Notes: generated from the letters alone by a model not told the origin. A stretch of DNA of 64,000 bases from Flavobacterium kayseriense (GCF_014305095.1 NZ_JACRUI010000002.1:402184-466183); one strand, 5' to 3'; shown: positions 18,401 through 25,496, numbered from the stretch's first letter. Numbers and translations: made by a program.

Positions 18401-19499
18401 TTTTAAAGCAATCATTGCACACCAAGGTGAAACTGGATTTCAGTATGCTAAGAAGTACAATCCAAAGGCGATAATCTTAGATATGAAATTACCAGGAGTA
18501 GACGGATGGACGGTTTTAAAATGGCTTAAAGACGATAAAGATCTTCAGCATATTCCAGTGCATGTCATGTCAGGAATGAAGAGAGAGAAACTAGCAAAAG
18601 AAATGGGAGCTTTCGACTTTTTAGTTAAACCAATTACACCTGAAAAGCTAAAATCAGCATTTGAATCTATAGACAACCAAATAAATAAGGTCTTCAAAAA
18701 AATATTAGTATTGGAGGATGATGAAAACTTAAACTATTCAATCAAACAACTACTTCATTCAAATGACAACAATATCATTTGCTTGCAAGCCTATTCCCGC
18801 TCTGAAGCAGAGGAAATATTGAAGAATGACGATATAGACTGTGCCATCATAGATTTAGGACTTCCAGACTCTGACAATATTAAAGCAGTTTCAGACCTGA
18901 AAAACAAATCCAAAAATAAGAACATAAAGATCATAATTAATACGGGGAAATCATTAACTGAACAAGAGCAGTTAGAACTAGAGAAAAGTGTAGATAGCAT
19001 CATCATTAAAACAAACAATGCAACGGAACGTTTAAAAGATGAACTAATGTTGTTTTTAAATAAAATCGAAACGACAGCAGAAACTGCTTATAGGACTGCT
19101 CCTAATCTAGCGGGAGGAGAAGTTCTTAACAATAAAAACATATTGATTGTTGACGACGATATTAGAAATATTTACGCCTTATCTGCCGCGCTTACTAGTA
19201 AAGGCGCTATAATAACAACTGCGTTTAATGGCCTAGAAGCTCTTGATGCGTTAGAAAGTAATCCGAATACTGACATCGTTTTAATGGATATAATGATGCC
19301 TGAAATGGACGGCTTTGAAGCGACAAGAAAAATAAGAGAGAATGTTCGATGGAAAAAGATACCAATCATAGCTTTAACAGCTAAGGCAATGAAGGGAGAT
19401 CGTGACGAGATTATCAAAGCAGGAGCATCAGATTATCAATCTAAACCTATTGATATTCAGAAGCTTATTTCATTAATCAGTATATGGATTTACAAATGA
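15444..19499 (+). CDS. Hybrid histidine kinase: NIT-like sensor, GAF, coiled coil, HisKA, HATPase, three receivers
   Basis: The 1351-residue kinase has membrane segments at about 8-28 and 285-312 enclosing a helical periplasmic domain. That domain resembles the nitrate/nitrite-sensing NIT domain (ATNLMRG, and LSATAWWQTSTAVNNKLKEL before the second segment). A HAMP-like linker (312-365) and a GAF domain (427-572) follow. A Glu/Asn/Gln-rich coiled coil (572-665) leads to HisKA, with His679 in SHELRTPLN, and a HATPase with intact N, G1 (DSGIGIS) and G2 (GGTGLGL) boxes. Three receivers carry Asp1013, Asp1137 and Asp1282. The second receiver is the most divergent. The ligand is unknown; nitrate sensing is only a domain-level suggestion. 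The gene overlaps cheR by four bases (ATGA). The upstream TTG at 15435 is the alternative start. Confidence 0.9.
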   Translation: MWKNLPFKNQIILILLIPISGLLYFTVSNLNITYRNYLRLEHSLENLEIIAYLSKTKTLINDERALYEYSKVNSNIVEEYTKKLEQVNNRLSQFESNDTTVIKNINLINSFFNKISALRTENTTSLPATYKNYYEINLILDNLIEREIINCDDTELAKLASNLKCYIEAKAATNLMRGTVLDKITQNSSDTALVYYFENAKHLSYNSNYKLAILNNNGINNEILNYKNSKEFKTFAATANLIMASQLNLSATAWWQTSTAVNNKLKELRDEKVENIIQFAQEQKKSIFINTILTVVLLLSLLLITIILVYYLIKNTATALNIISNSIKKIALGNINRQFMLSGNEEFSAINASLQDLSKGIKEQIDLSTTISNGVFGKTVALRSKSDVLNRSLNTMSLDLKKYSDEEKENNLLKKNIIEVNKIILDSKTLADFGANLCRVLTAQTRGCQATLYLTDYIEHKDQLINIASYAGNKNIPQLIKIGEGLVGEVAKSNVQQCLNDLNKEYSYLSSSLGKSAIYNILITPIAYQNKVIGVIEIGSLEYFNHIDQTLLNTLQENIGSAIEVFIRNEELKASVEEINRKNSILLVQEEELRQNNEELNKHSMLLQQSEEELKNQAAELEQTNAYLEEKGRELENKNYEIEKKNEELIVAQEKLNIKSEEIAKASSYKSEFLANMSHELRTPLNSILILSDLLKDNTAGNLSNSQIENLSVINSSGKDLLNLITDILDISKIEAGKVELYPEETVVERIFSDMDSLFRVQMEKKQITFNTVIADDCPRAIYTDIGKTEQILKNFLSNALKFTPDSGVVTMTFSQPDKNFKYTSSSLALLAPDQIMAIQIQDSGIGISEENKKKLFQSFQQADSSTSRKYGGTGLGLYISKQLAFLMGGEVYFDSNLNQGSTFGVLLPARIEEIDIESNETVVNSKISSKSIESEYPNPLEEYVDLSATIDDDRNKAGLDDKTILIIEDDPSFAEVLFQVAHNNGFKAIIAHQGETGFQYAKKYNPKAIILDMKLPGVDGWTVLKWLKDDKDLQHIPVHVMSGMKREKLAKEMGAFDFLVKPITPEKLKSAFESIDNQINKVFKKILVLEDDENLNYSIKQLLHSNDNNIICLQAYSRSEAEEILKNDDIDCAIIDLGLPDSDNIKAVSDLKNKSKNKNIKIIINTGKSLTEQEQLELEKSVDSIIIKTNNATERLKDELMLFLNKIETTAETAYRTAPNLAGGEVLNNKNILIVDDDIRNIYALSAALTSKGAIITTAFNGLEALDALESNPNTDIVLMDIMMPEMDGFEATRKIRENVRWKKIPIIALTAKAMKGDRDEIIKAGASDYQSKPIDIQKLISLISIWIYK

Positions 19500-20308
19500 T
19501 TTATCTAACTGACTTACAGGAATTACTTTTTATGATAAAAAAGCAATTTGACTATGATTTCTCCAACTATTCTAAAGCATCGATGCTCCGCAGGGTAAAT
19601 CGCTTCATGGAAATAAATGGCATTAGATCCAACATGGAATTAAAGTACGAATTAATAAATAATCCTGTAATTTTTAAAAACTTCATTGATGAAATTGTAG
19701 TTAATGTTAGTGAGTTTTTTAGAGACCCTAGCTTTTATAAATCATTAGTCCATAATGTTTTCCCTTATCTAGACAGCTATCCAAATATTAACATTTGGAG
19801 CGCTGGATGCTCATTTGGTGAAGAAACCTACTCCGTAAATATTTTACTAAAGGAAAACAATCTCATTCACAAGACTAGATTATACGCAACAGACATAAGT
19901 CCTAATGCTATTGAAAAATCTCGCAAAGGAATATATTCTATTACTAATTTTAAAGAATATTCTAAAAACTATTTTGAATGTGGAGGTCAAAACTCTTTGA
20001 ACGATTATTTCGTATCTGATGAAAAGGATTCTATAATTAATTCAGAGTTAAAAGAAAATATTTTATTTACAAATCATAATCTTGTTACCGATGGCGTCTT
20101 TAAGGAATGTCAATTGATATTGTGTCGCAACGTATTGATTTACTTTGACAATGAATTACAAAATAAAGTATTAAAACTATTTTATGATAGTTTACCTATT
20201 CATGGTTTTTTAGTTTTAGGAAAAAAAGAATCTTTACGTTTTAGTGTTGTGTATGAGAATTTTAAAGAAATAGATCGAAATGAAAAAATTTATCAAAAAA
20301 TACGATAA
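19496..20308 (+). CDS. cheR: CheR-type protein-glutamate methyltransferase
   Basis: A 270-residue protein with both CheR parts: an N-terminal helical domain (LRRVNRFMEINGI, then NVSEFFRDPSFYKSL) and a SAM-binding Rossmann domain with NIWSAGCSFGEETYSV and CRNVLIYFD. CheR transfers methyl groups from SAM to glutamates of receptor helices. No chemoreceptor gene is present, so the substrate is probably a partner encoded in this operon. The ATG at 19496 overlaps the kinase stop as ATGA; an in-frame ATG at 19484 is also possible. It lacks the C-terminal pentapeptide-binding or TPR extension of some CheR variants. Confidence 0.92.
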   Translation: MIYLTDLQELLFMIKKQFDYDFSNYSKASMLRRVNRFMEINGIRSNMELKYELINNPVIFKNFIDEIVVNVSEFFRDPSFYKSLVHNVFPYLDSYPNINIWSAGCSFGEETYSVNILLKENNLIHKTRLYATDISPNAIEKSRKGIYSITNFKEYSKNYFECGGQNSLNDYFVSDEKDSIINSELKENILFTNHNLVTDGVFKECQLILCRNVLIYFDNELQNKVLKLFYDSLPIHGFLVLGKKESLRFSVVYENFKEIDRNEKIYQKIR

Positions 20309-20868
20309 TGAATGATGTAATTCTAATAGGCGGGTCAGCTGGCGCTTTTGATTGTATACTAACGATTTTAAAAGGGTTAGACAAATCAATAGATACTCCG
20401 ATAGTAATTGTATTGCATCGGCTAAAAAATGCTGAATCCATTTTTGAAGCTATTTTACAAAGTAACACACACTACCGCGTTAAAGAAATTGAAAATAATG
20501 ATCCACTTCAAAAAGGAATACTCTACACGGTACCATCGGATTATCATGTTTTACTAGAATCAGACTTATCAATTTCGTTAGATGTATCTGAGGCCGTAAA
20601 TTATAGCCGACCTTCAATAGACGTAATTTTTGAATCTTTTTCTCTTATTTTAAAAGAGAGATGCTTAGCTATCCTATTATCAGGATCTAATAATGACGGA
20701 GCGACAGGTTTAAAAATTATAGCAGAAAATCATGGTACAACCGTAATTCAAGACTGTACAGAAGCTGACTATGATAATATGCCAAATGCGGCAAAAAAAA
20801 TATACAAATACCACTTAGAATTAAATACTATAAACATAATAAAACTACTTAATAATGAGTACAAATAA
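20308..20868 (+). CDS. cheB: CheB-type methylesterase without receiver domain
   Basis: The 186-residue protein is a free-standing CheB catalytic domain. The hydrolase triad is present: Ser10 in LIGGSAGAFD, His37 in VIVLHR, and Asp130 in LLSGSNNDGATGL. A conserved PSDYHVLLE loop is also seen. CheB removes methyl groups from glutamates methylated by CheR and deamidates glutamines. The usual N-terminal receiver that activates it is missing, so activity must be constitutive or controlled through partners, perhaps the receivers of the neighbouring kinases. Its start overlaps the cheR stop as TAATG. Confidence 0.92.
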   Translation: MNDVILIGGSAGAFDCILTILKGLDKSIDTPIVIVLHRLKNAESIFEAILQSNTHYRVKEIENNDPLQKGILYTVPSDYHVLLESDLSISLDVSEAVNYSRPSIDVIFESFSLILKERCLAILLSGSNNDGATGLKIIAENHGTTVIQDCTEADYDNMPNAAKKIYKYHLELNTINIIKLLNNEYK

Positions 20869-21952
20869 AAAAAAGCATACTTTATTATTGATAGACGATA
20901 AGCCTGCCAATCTTATCTCTTTAAAAAGTATGCTAGTTAATGACAACCGAGATATAATAACCTGTTTATCAGCAAGCGAAGGTTTGCAAATATTACTAAG
21001 AGAGAAAATATCATTAATATTAGTAGACGTACAAATGCCAGAAATGGATGGCTATGAATTTGTAGAAATAATAAAACAACATCCTAATACATCTAATATC
21101 CCTACCATATTTGTTACAGCAATAAGTGATGAACCCAAGCATATTAACAAAGCGTATGAACTTGGTGCTGTAGATTTTCTGTTTAAACCACTTGTTACTG
21201 AAGTAACCCGTAAAAAAGTGGATTCTTTTTTAAAAATATGGGATTATGATCAGGAATTAAAAAAAGTAAATGACCAACTTATTCAAAAAAACAAGGAATT
21301 AGAACAATTTGCGAATATTATTGCACACGATTTAAAAACACCCTTAGGAAATATAAAATCATTGATCGAGTTTATTGAGGAAGACCATATTTTAGAATTA
21401 AAGGAAGGAGCATCAGACTTGTTTGAGATGGTTAAGACATCAGCTAGCTCTATGTCAAAATTAATTGATGATCTTTTGTACTATTCTAAAAATGTTGAGA
21501 ACACAGAGGGAAAGATGAATTTGCAGATACGCTCAGAAGTAGATGCGGTTTTAAAATTAATTCTGATTGATGACGAAGTGCTTATTGATAAAATTAATTT
21601 AGATCACCACATAAAGTTTCAGCCAATTGCTTTCAAACAAATAATTCAGAATTTAATTTCAAATGCTATCAAATACAACGACAAAGAGGTAACCAAAATA
21701 ACTATTAGTTTCTCTGAAGAAGATAGCGCTATCACAATTAAAGATAACGGTCCAGGTATTCCTGCTGGCCAAGAAGACAAAGTATTTGATATGTTTTACA
21801 CTTTAGGGCATTCATCAAGAGCTGATTCAAGTACAGGAATAGGATTGAATCTCGTGAAAAAGTTAGCAGAACGAAATGATTCTACAGTGCATTTTAGAAG
21901 TGATCTATTAGAAGGAGCAGAAGCTGTAATCTCAAATATAACCCTAGCTTAA
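20855..21952 (+). CDS. Response regulator-histidine kinase fusion
   Basis: The 365-residue cytoplasmic protein has an N-terminal receiver (residues about 8-125, Asp58 in LILVDVQMPEMDG, Lys in FLFKPL) and a short coiled coil. HisKA follows (His158 in IIAHDLKTPLGN), then a HATPase domain with DNGPGIP and STGIGLNL boxes. Receiver-first kinases of this kind pass a signal from an upstream kinase to a further regulator. There is no DNA-binding or other output domain, so the final target is not in this operon. The start overlaps cheB by 14 bases, arguing for translational coupling of all four genes. Confidence 0.9.
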   Translation: MSTNKKKHTLLLIDDKPANLISLKSMLVNDNRDIITCLSASEGLQILLREKISLILVDVQMPEMDGYEFVEIIKQHPNTSNIPTIFVTAISDEPKHINKAYELGAVDFLFKPLVTEVTRKKVDSFLKIWDYDQELKKVNDQLIQKNKELEQFANIIAHDLKTPLGNIKSLIEFIEEDHILELKEGASDLFEMVKTSASSMSKLIDDLLYYSKNVENTEGKMNLQIRSEVDAVLKLILIDDEVLIDKINLDHHIKFQPIAFKQIIQNLISNAIKYNDKEVTKITISFSEEDSAITIKDNGPGIPAGQEDKVFDMFYTLGHSSRADSSTGIGLNLVKKLAERNDSTVHFRSDLLEGAEAVISNITLA

Positions 21953-22020
21953 AACAAGCATTTTTATATAAAATCGAAAGTAACGAAGAGCTACTTCCTT
22001 TTTTATAGACTTAAATTAAA

Positions 22021-22053
22021 AAAACCACTTAACTTTGTTAAGTGGTTTTTTTT
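22021..22053. terminator. Bidirectional terminator between the signalling operon and tRNA-Thr copy 1
   Basis: Perfect 13-base arms AAAACCACTTAAC and GTTAAGTGGTTTT (22021-22033, 22037-22049), with T tracts readable on either strand. Confidence 0.88.
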
Positions 22054-22056
22054 ATG

Positions 22057-22130
22057 AGCCGGCGGAGGGACTCGAACCCACGACCTGCTGATTACAAATC
22101 AGCTGCTCTAGCCAACTGAGCTACGCTGGC
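22057..22130 (-). tRNA. tRNA-Thr (anticodon TGT), copy 1
   Basis: The minus strand folds into a 74-base cloverleaf with D arm GCTC/GAGC, anticodon stem GCTGA/TCAGC with loop TTTGTAA (anticodon TGT, threonine) and a T loop TTCGAGT. Position 4-69 of the acceptor stem is A-C and position 50-64 of the T stem is T-T, so two pairs are imperfect. No CCA is encoded. It is identical to the copy 234 bases away. Confidence 0.95.
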
Positions 22131-22145
22131 GTCTCATTTCGGATG

Positions 22146-22175
22146 CAAATATACAGATGAATTTTAATTCTCCAA
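22146..22175 (-). promoter_or_regulatory. Consensus promoter of tRNA-Thr copy 1
   Basis: On the minus strand TTG (22173-22175), 19 bases, then TATATTTG (22146-22153): a full match to TTG-N19-TAnnTTTG. The tRNA starts 15 bases downstream of the -7 element. Confidence 0.75.
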
Positions 22176-22256
22176 ACTAAAAACTTATTTTATTTTAGAA
22201 TCTTTTACTGATTCAAAAAAATATTATAAATCCTTACTTTTTAACTTAAAATAAAA

Positions 22257-22286
22257 AACCACCTAACAAAAGTTAGATGGTTTTAC
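22257..22286 (-). terminator. Terminator of tRNA-Thr copy 2
   Basis: A hairpin with arms AAACCACCTAAC and GTTAGATGGTTT around an AAAA loop, with one C-A mismatch, followed on the minus strand by a T-rich run. It separates the two tRNA units. Confidence 0.7.
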
Positions 22287-22290
22287 GATG

Positions 22291-22364
22291 AGCCGGCGGA
22301 GGGACTCGAACCCACGACCTGCTGATTACAAATCAGCTGCTCTAGCCAACTGAGCTACGCTGGC
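22291..22364 (-). tRNA. tRNA-Thr (anticodon TGT), copy 2
   Basis: Identical in all 74 bases to copy 1, with the same anticodon TGT and the same two imperfect stem pairs. It has its own promoter and terminator, so it is an independent unit and not part of a tRNA operon. Confidence 0.95.
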
Positions 22365-22379
22365 GTCTCATTACGGGTG

Positions 22380-22409
22380 CAAATATACAGATGAATTCGT
22401 CTTTTCCAA
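22380..22409 (-). promoter_or_regulatory. Consensus promoter of tRNA-Thr copy 2
   Basis: On the minus strand TTG (22407-22409), 19 bases, then TATATTTG (22380-22387), a full consensus match. The core and downstream flank are shared with copy 1, while the spacer has diverged. Confidence 0.75.
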
Positions 22410-22442
22410 AACAAATCTGCTATTTTTTATCGTTTTTTTTGA

Positions 22443-22709
22443 TTACAATTCATTGATTTTAGCAATCAATTGATTTGCAGTTTGTTCCAATTCAACATTG
22501 ATTTGTTTGAAATGTGCTTTTTTGTTTTCAACGTTTTTTGCATTCACTTTTGTGATCAAAACGTCAAAAGCTGCGATAGCCTCATCAATTAAATTGTTAG
22601 TTTCAGTTGTTGGTTTTCCTGTAGTAGAAATTTCAAACAAGTAAACCGCTTCAATGATATCACCTAAAACGTAGTTTATGTCTTTTTTTAAATTCTTAAC
22701 GTTTGCCAT
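22443..22709 (-). CDS. Conserved small helical protein of unknown function
   Basis: An 88-residue, mostly helical soluble protein (MANVKNLKKDINYVLGDIIE at the start) with evenly spaced Leu/Ile and many Asn and Lys residues and no Cys. I recognise no family with a known role, although it looks like a conserved flavobacterial protein. A TACTTTTG element on the minus strand (22736-22743) lies about 30 bases upstream and fits a -7 box, so it may have its own promoter although manA lies 56 bases upstream in the same direction. Confidence 0.7.
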   Translation of the reverse strand: MANVKNLKKDINYVLGDIIEAVYLFEISTTGKPTTETNNLIDEAIAAFDVLITKVNAKNVENKKAHFKQINVELEQTANQLIAKINEL

Positions 22710-22765
22710 TTTTTTTAAATTTTAATTTGCGTCTGCAAAAGTACATATAATCTTTCTATTAGCGA

Positions 22766-23728
22766 CTATGAAATGTAAATTTCTAAAATTGAAGCTTTTC
22801 CATTTAACTCATATTCGCGAATTGCTGCAGGTAGTAAAACTGTATCTCCTTTTTTATAGTTGTAAACAATCCCCTCATAGGTAATTGTAAATGTCCCATC
22901 TACACACATATACACTGTGAATGTGTCTCCTGTCTTTTTTACCGGTAAAGTACCTGATAAAGGAACGAAATTGGTTGTAAAGTAAGGACAATCAATTACT
23001 ACATTTGCCTCATTAACCTCCTTTGTATAGGAGGTAAGCGCTTTTACCTTTTCATAATTAATAGCTTCTAATGCTTGATCAACATGTAATTCTCTTTTAT
23101 TACCCTGCGCATCTCTTCGGTCGAAGTCATACAATCGGTATGTGACATCTGATGTTTGCTGAATCTCAGCGATAACCAAACCGGCACCTATTGCATGCAC
23201 AGTCCCTGTATCTAAAAAGAACACATCTCCTTCTTTAACTACTATTTCATCGAGAAGCGACGACAAGTTTCCATCGTTTAGATACCGCACACATTCTCCA
23301 GCATTAGAATTTTTTTTAAAACCAACAATAACCTTAGAACCAGCATCAGCCTGCATAACGTACCACATCTCTGTTTTACCTAAAGAATTATGTCTTTTCT
23401 TAGCTAATTCATCATTAGGATGAACTTGAATAGATAAATCTTCCTTAGCATCGAGAAATTTAAATAGAAGTGGAAATTGAACACCAAATTTTTCATAAAC
23501 AACACCGCCTAAAATTTCGTTAGGATTTTCATTTACTAAATCAGCTAATGATCTCCCGCTTAAAACACCATTAGAAACTATGCTCACAGATCCTTCCACA
23601 CCTGATAGTTCCCAACTTTCACCTGTAGTTTTGGATTTGATAGGTTTATGAAGTATTGTCTTCAGTTTTTCTCCACCCCATATTCGTTCTTTGAATATAG
23701 GTTCAAACTGTAGAGGGTATAATTTCAT
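22766..23728 (-). CDS. manA: Mannose-6-phosphate isomerase, class I
   Basis: The 320-residue enzyme interconverts fructose 6-phosphate and mannose 6-phosphate, feeding GDP-mannose and GDP-fucose synthesis. Class I features are an N-terminal FKERIWGGEKL block, the zinc motif SIQVHPND with GKTEMWYV just after it, and a later DTGTVHAIG block with another zinc ligand. The length equals that of short bacterial class I enzymes. It is the fourth gene of a same-strand run idi-queD-bcp-manA. GDP-fucose from this route could serve the GT11-type transferase at 59.5 kb (inference). Confidence 0.93.
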   Translation of the reverse strand: MKLYPLQFEPIFKERIWGGEKLKTILHKPIKSKTTGESWELSGVEGSVSIVSNGVLSGRSLADLVNENPNEILGGVVYEKFGVQFPLLFKFLDAKEDLSIQVHPNDELAKKRHNSLGKTEMWYVMQADAGSKVIVGFKKNSNAGECVRYLNDGNLSSLLDEIVVKEGDVFFLDTGTVHAIGAGLVIAEIQQTSDVTYRLYDFDRRDAQGNKRELHVDQALEAINYEKVKALTSYTKEVNEANVVIDCPYFTTNFVPLSGTLPVKKTGDTFTVYMCVDGTFTITYEGIVYNYKKGDTVLLPAAIREYELNGKASILEIYIS

Positions 23729-23785
23729 TATTAATCTTTTTACAATTATCTTTTATTAATAAAACTTAGAAGCATTTCTCCTTTA

Positions 23786-24241
23786 TCATACGCTTTTCTT
23801 CACTGCTCTAAGTGCTTTAGGTATATGATTTGCTGCCATGATATTATTAAAAATCATGATTATAATGCCATTTTTATCAGCAACATAGGTTACTCTACCG
23901 GGCAAAATACCAAATAGTGCTTTTGGAACTCCAAACATTTTTTGAATTTTTTTATCTTGATCAGATAAAAGAATAAAAGGTAATTTGTATTGTTGCTTGA
24001 ATTTTTCATGAGAAGCAATGCCGTCACTACTTATACCAATAACTTCTGCACCTAAGTCTTTAAAATCCTGATATTTATCTCTAAAGTCGCAAGCCTGCGC
24101 AGTACATTGTGACGTATTATCTTTTGGATAAAAATAAATTACTACCACCTTTTCTCCAACTATGGATGTACTCTCAAACACAGTACCATCAACTTTTATC
24201 GCCGTAAAATTGGGGATTTTATCACCTACTTTTAATGCCAT
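23786..24241 (-). CDS. bcp: Bcp-type thiol peroxidase (peroxiredoxin Q)
   Basis: A 151-residue cytoplasmic peroxiredoxin that reduces hydroperoxides with thioredoxin as donor. The active site YPKDNTSQCTAQACDFRD has the peroxidatic Cys and a second Cys five residues later, the spacing of the Bcp/PrxQ class with an intramolecular disulfide. The C-terminal half has the usual GVPKALFGILPGRVTYV strand pair. The start ATG overlaps the queD stop by one base (TAATG on the minus strand), so the two are translationally coupled. Confidence 0.92.
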   Translation of the reverse strand: MALKVGDKIPNFTAIKVDGTVFESTSIVGEKVVVIYFYPKDNTSQCTAQACDFRDKYQDFKDLGAEVIGISSDGIASHEKFKQQYKLPFILLSDQDKKIQKMFGVPKALFGILPGRVTYVADKNGIIIMIFNNIMAANHIPKALRAVKKSV

Positions 24242-24651
24242 TATAGTCCTTTATAGGTTACAAAATTTCTTGGAGTTTCAAATAAAACTACTTCTAAATC
24301 ATACTTGTTTTCGATTTTAGCTCGAAGTTTATTCCAAATAACAACCACGATATTTTCTGCTGTTGGATTCAAATCTTGAAAATCAGCAACATCTAAATTG
24401 AGATTTTTATGATCAAATTTATTTTCCACCTCTTCTTTTATCAAATCTGCTAGGATTTTAACATCCATCACAAAACCCGTCTCTGGGTCTATCTCACCAG
24501 TTACATTAACAATTAACTCGTAATTGTGTCCATGATAATTAGGATTGTTGCATTTGCCAAAAATTAGATCATTTTTTTCGAATGTCCAATCTTTTCTATA
24601 TAAGCGATGCGCTGCATTAAAATGTGCTTTTCTACTAATTGTAACCCTCAT
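24241..24651 (-). CDS. queD: 6-carboxy-5,6,7,8-tetrahydropterin synthase
   Basis: The 136-residue protein belongs to the 6-pyruvoyltetrahydropterin synthase/QueD family, which makes 6-carboxytetrahydropterin for queuosine. It has the three zinc histidines (FNAAHRL and HGHNYEL), the catalytic Cys in FGKCNNPN and the C-terminal EVVLFETPRN block. No other queuosine gene and no preQ1 riboswitch is visible nearby; the gene follows idi after 32 bases and is probably cotranscribed. Confidence 0.92.
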   Translation of the reverse strand: MRVTISRKAHFNAAHRLYRKDWTFEKNDLIFGKCNNPNYHGHNYELIVNVTGEIDPETGFVMDVKILADLIKEEVENKFDHKNLNLDVADFQDLNPTAENIVVVIWNKLRAKIENKYDLEVVLFETPRNFVTYKGL

Positions 24652-24683
24652 ATTATTTTGTTGTATTTAAAATTAGGGATACC

Positions 24684-25211
24684 CTAAATTTTATGATCTT
24701 CTAAATAGTGGTAAAACTCGTCAAATATAATTTTAAACCAAACCGTGTATAGCTCTGGAGAAATGATCATATCTTGTTTGATTTGATCAATACCCATCCA
24801 TTTCCAATTCTCAACTTCCTCTGGATTAATTATTGGCTCATCGTTGCAATATCCAATCATAACATGATCTAACTCATGTTCCGTTAAACCATTGTCAAAT
24901 GGTGCTTTATAAATAAAATGAAAAAGTTCTTTGAGCTCTGCCCTAAAACCCATTTCTTCATAGAGTCTCCGACTTCCTGCCTCTATATTTGTCTCACCAG
25001 CACGTTGATGGCTACAACAAGTATTAGTCCAAAGTAGTGGTGAATGATACTTATGATGCGCTCTTTGCTGTAACATTATTTCGTTTTTACTATTTAAAAT
25101 AAAAACAGAAAATGCACGGTGTAAAACTGCTTTCTCATGAGCCTCAAGCTTTGGCATTAAGCCAATTTGCTCGTCTTGCTCGTTTACTAAAATTACGTTT
25201 TCTTCTATCAT
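24684..25211 (-). CDS. idi: Isopentenyl-diphosphate delta-isomerase, type 1
   Basis: A 175-residue Nudix-fold enzyme that interconverts IPP and DMAPP. Family marks are the catalytic Cys in LWTNTCCSHQ, the Nudix-like Glu pair in SRRLYEEMGFRAEL, and ENWKWMGIDQI near the C-terminus. It is the first gene of the idi-queD-bcp-manA run. A TATTTTTG element on the minus strand (25229-25236) precedes it by 18 bases, consistent with a promoter. Confidence 0.93.
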   Translation of the reverse strand: MIEENVILVNEQDEQIGLMPKLEAHEKAVLHRAFSVFILNSKNEIMLQQRAHHKYHSPLLWTNTCCSHQRAGETNIEAGSRRLYEEMGFRAELKELFHFIYKAPFDNGLTEHELDHVMIGYCNDEPIINPEEVENWKWMGIDQIKQDMIISPELYTVWFKIIFDEFYHYLEDHKI

Positions 25212-25228
25212 ATTTAGGTTTAGCAGAA

Positions 25229-25236
25229 CAAAAATA
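25229..25236 (-). promoter_or_regulatory. -7 element of the idi-queD-bcp-manA run
   Basis: TATTTTTG on the minus strand matches TAnnTTTG close upstream of idi. A TTG (minus strand, 25252-25254) is present, but with a spacing of 15 rather than 19. Confidence 0.35.
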
Positions 25237-25463
25237 CAAAAAAAAGACGGACAACAGAGCGGGCTTTAACGTTCTCTTTCATATTGTTTATACCCAATAC
25301 CAATCAATAGTGGGAACTTAACCTTATTGGTTTTGCCTACTCTTTTAAACTTTTTGGTACCATACAGCTATTTTTATCTATCGAAAATTATCCACAATAT
25401 TGTGTACAACGCAAAAAAATAATGTATTTCAGCTGCCACAAACTCTTCTTTTTACACTATTAA

Positions 25464-25496
25464 GCGCTATAGCGCATATGATTTTCAGTATATTTG
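25464..25496 (+). promoter_or_regulatory. Promoter with overlapping palindromic operator-like site
   Basis: TATATTTG at 25489-25496 matches the -7 consensus. The place where the -33 element should lie (25467-25469) is inside the perfect palindrome GCGCTATAGCGC (25464-25475). A regulator bound there would cover or replace the -33 contact. The regulator is unknown. Confidence 0.45.

Noticed and set aside
15444..19499. Nitrate/nitrite response as the firm role of the hybrid kinase
   Set aside because: The periplasmic domain resembles NIT domains, but no nitrate or nitrite gene is nearby and ligand residues cannot be verified by eye.
24652..24690. A preQ1-type riboswitch in front of queD
   Set aside because: The gap is only 32 bases inside an operon. 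It holds a short TTAGGG-ATA-CCCTAA hairpin overlapping the idi stop, without the pseudoknot tail of a preQ1 switch.
25388..25409. DnaA-box pair as a replication origin
   Set aside because: Only two boxes, no cluster, no unwinding element and no dnaA, dnaN or parAB gene in the neighbourhood.
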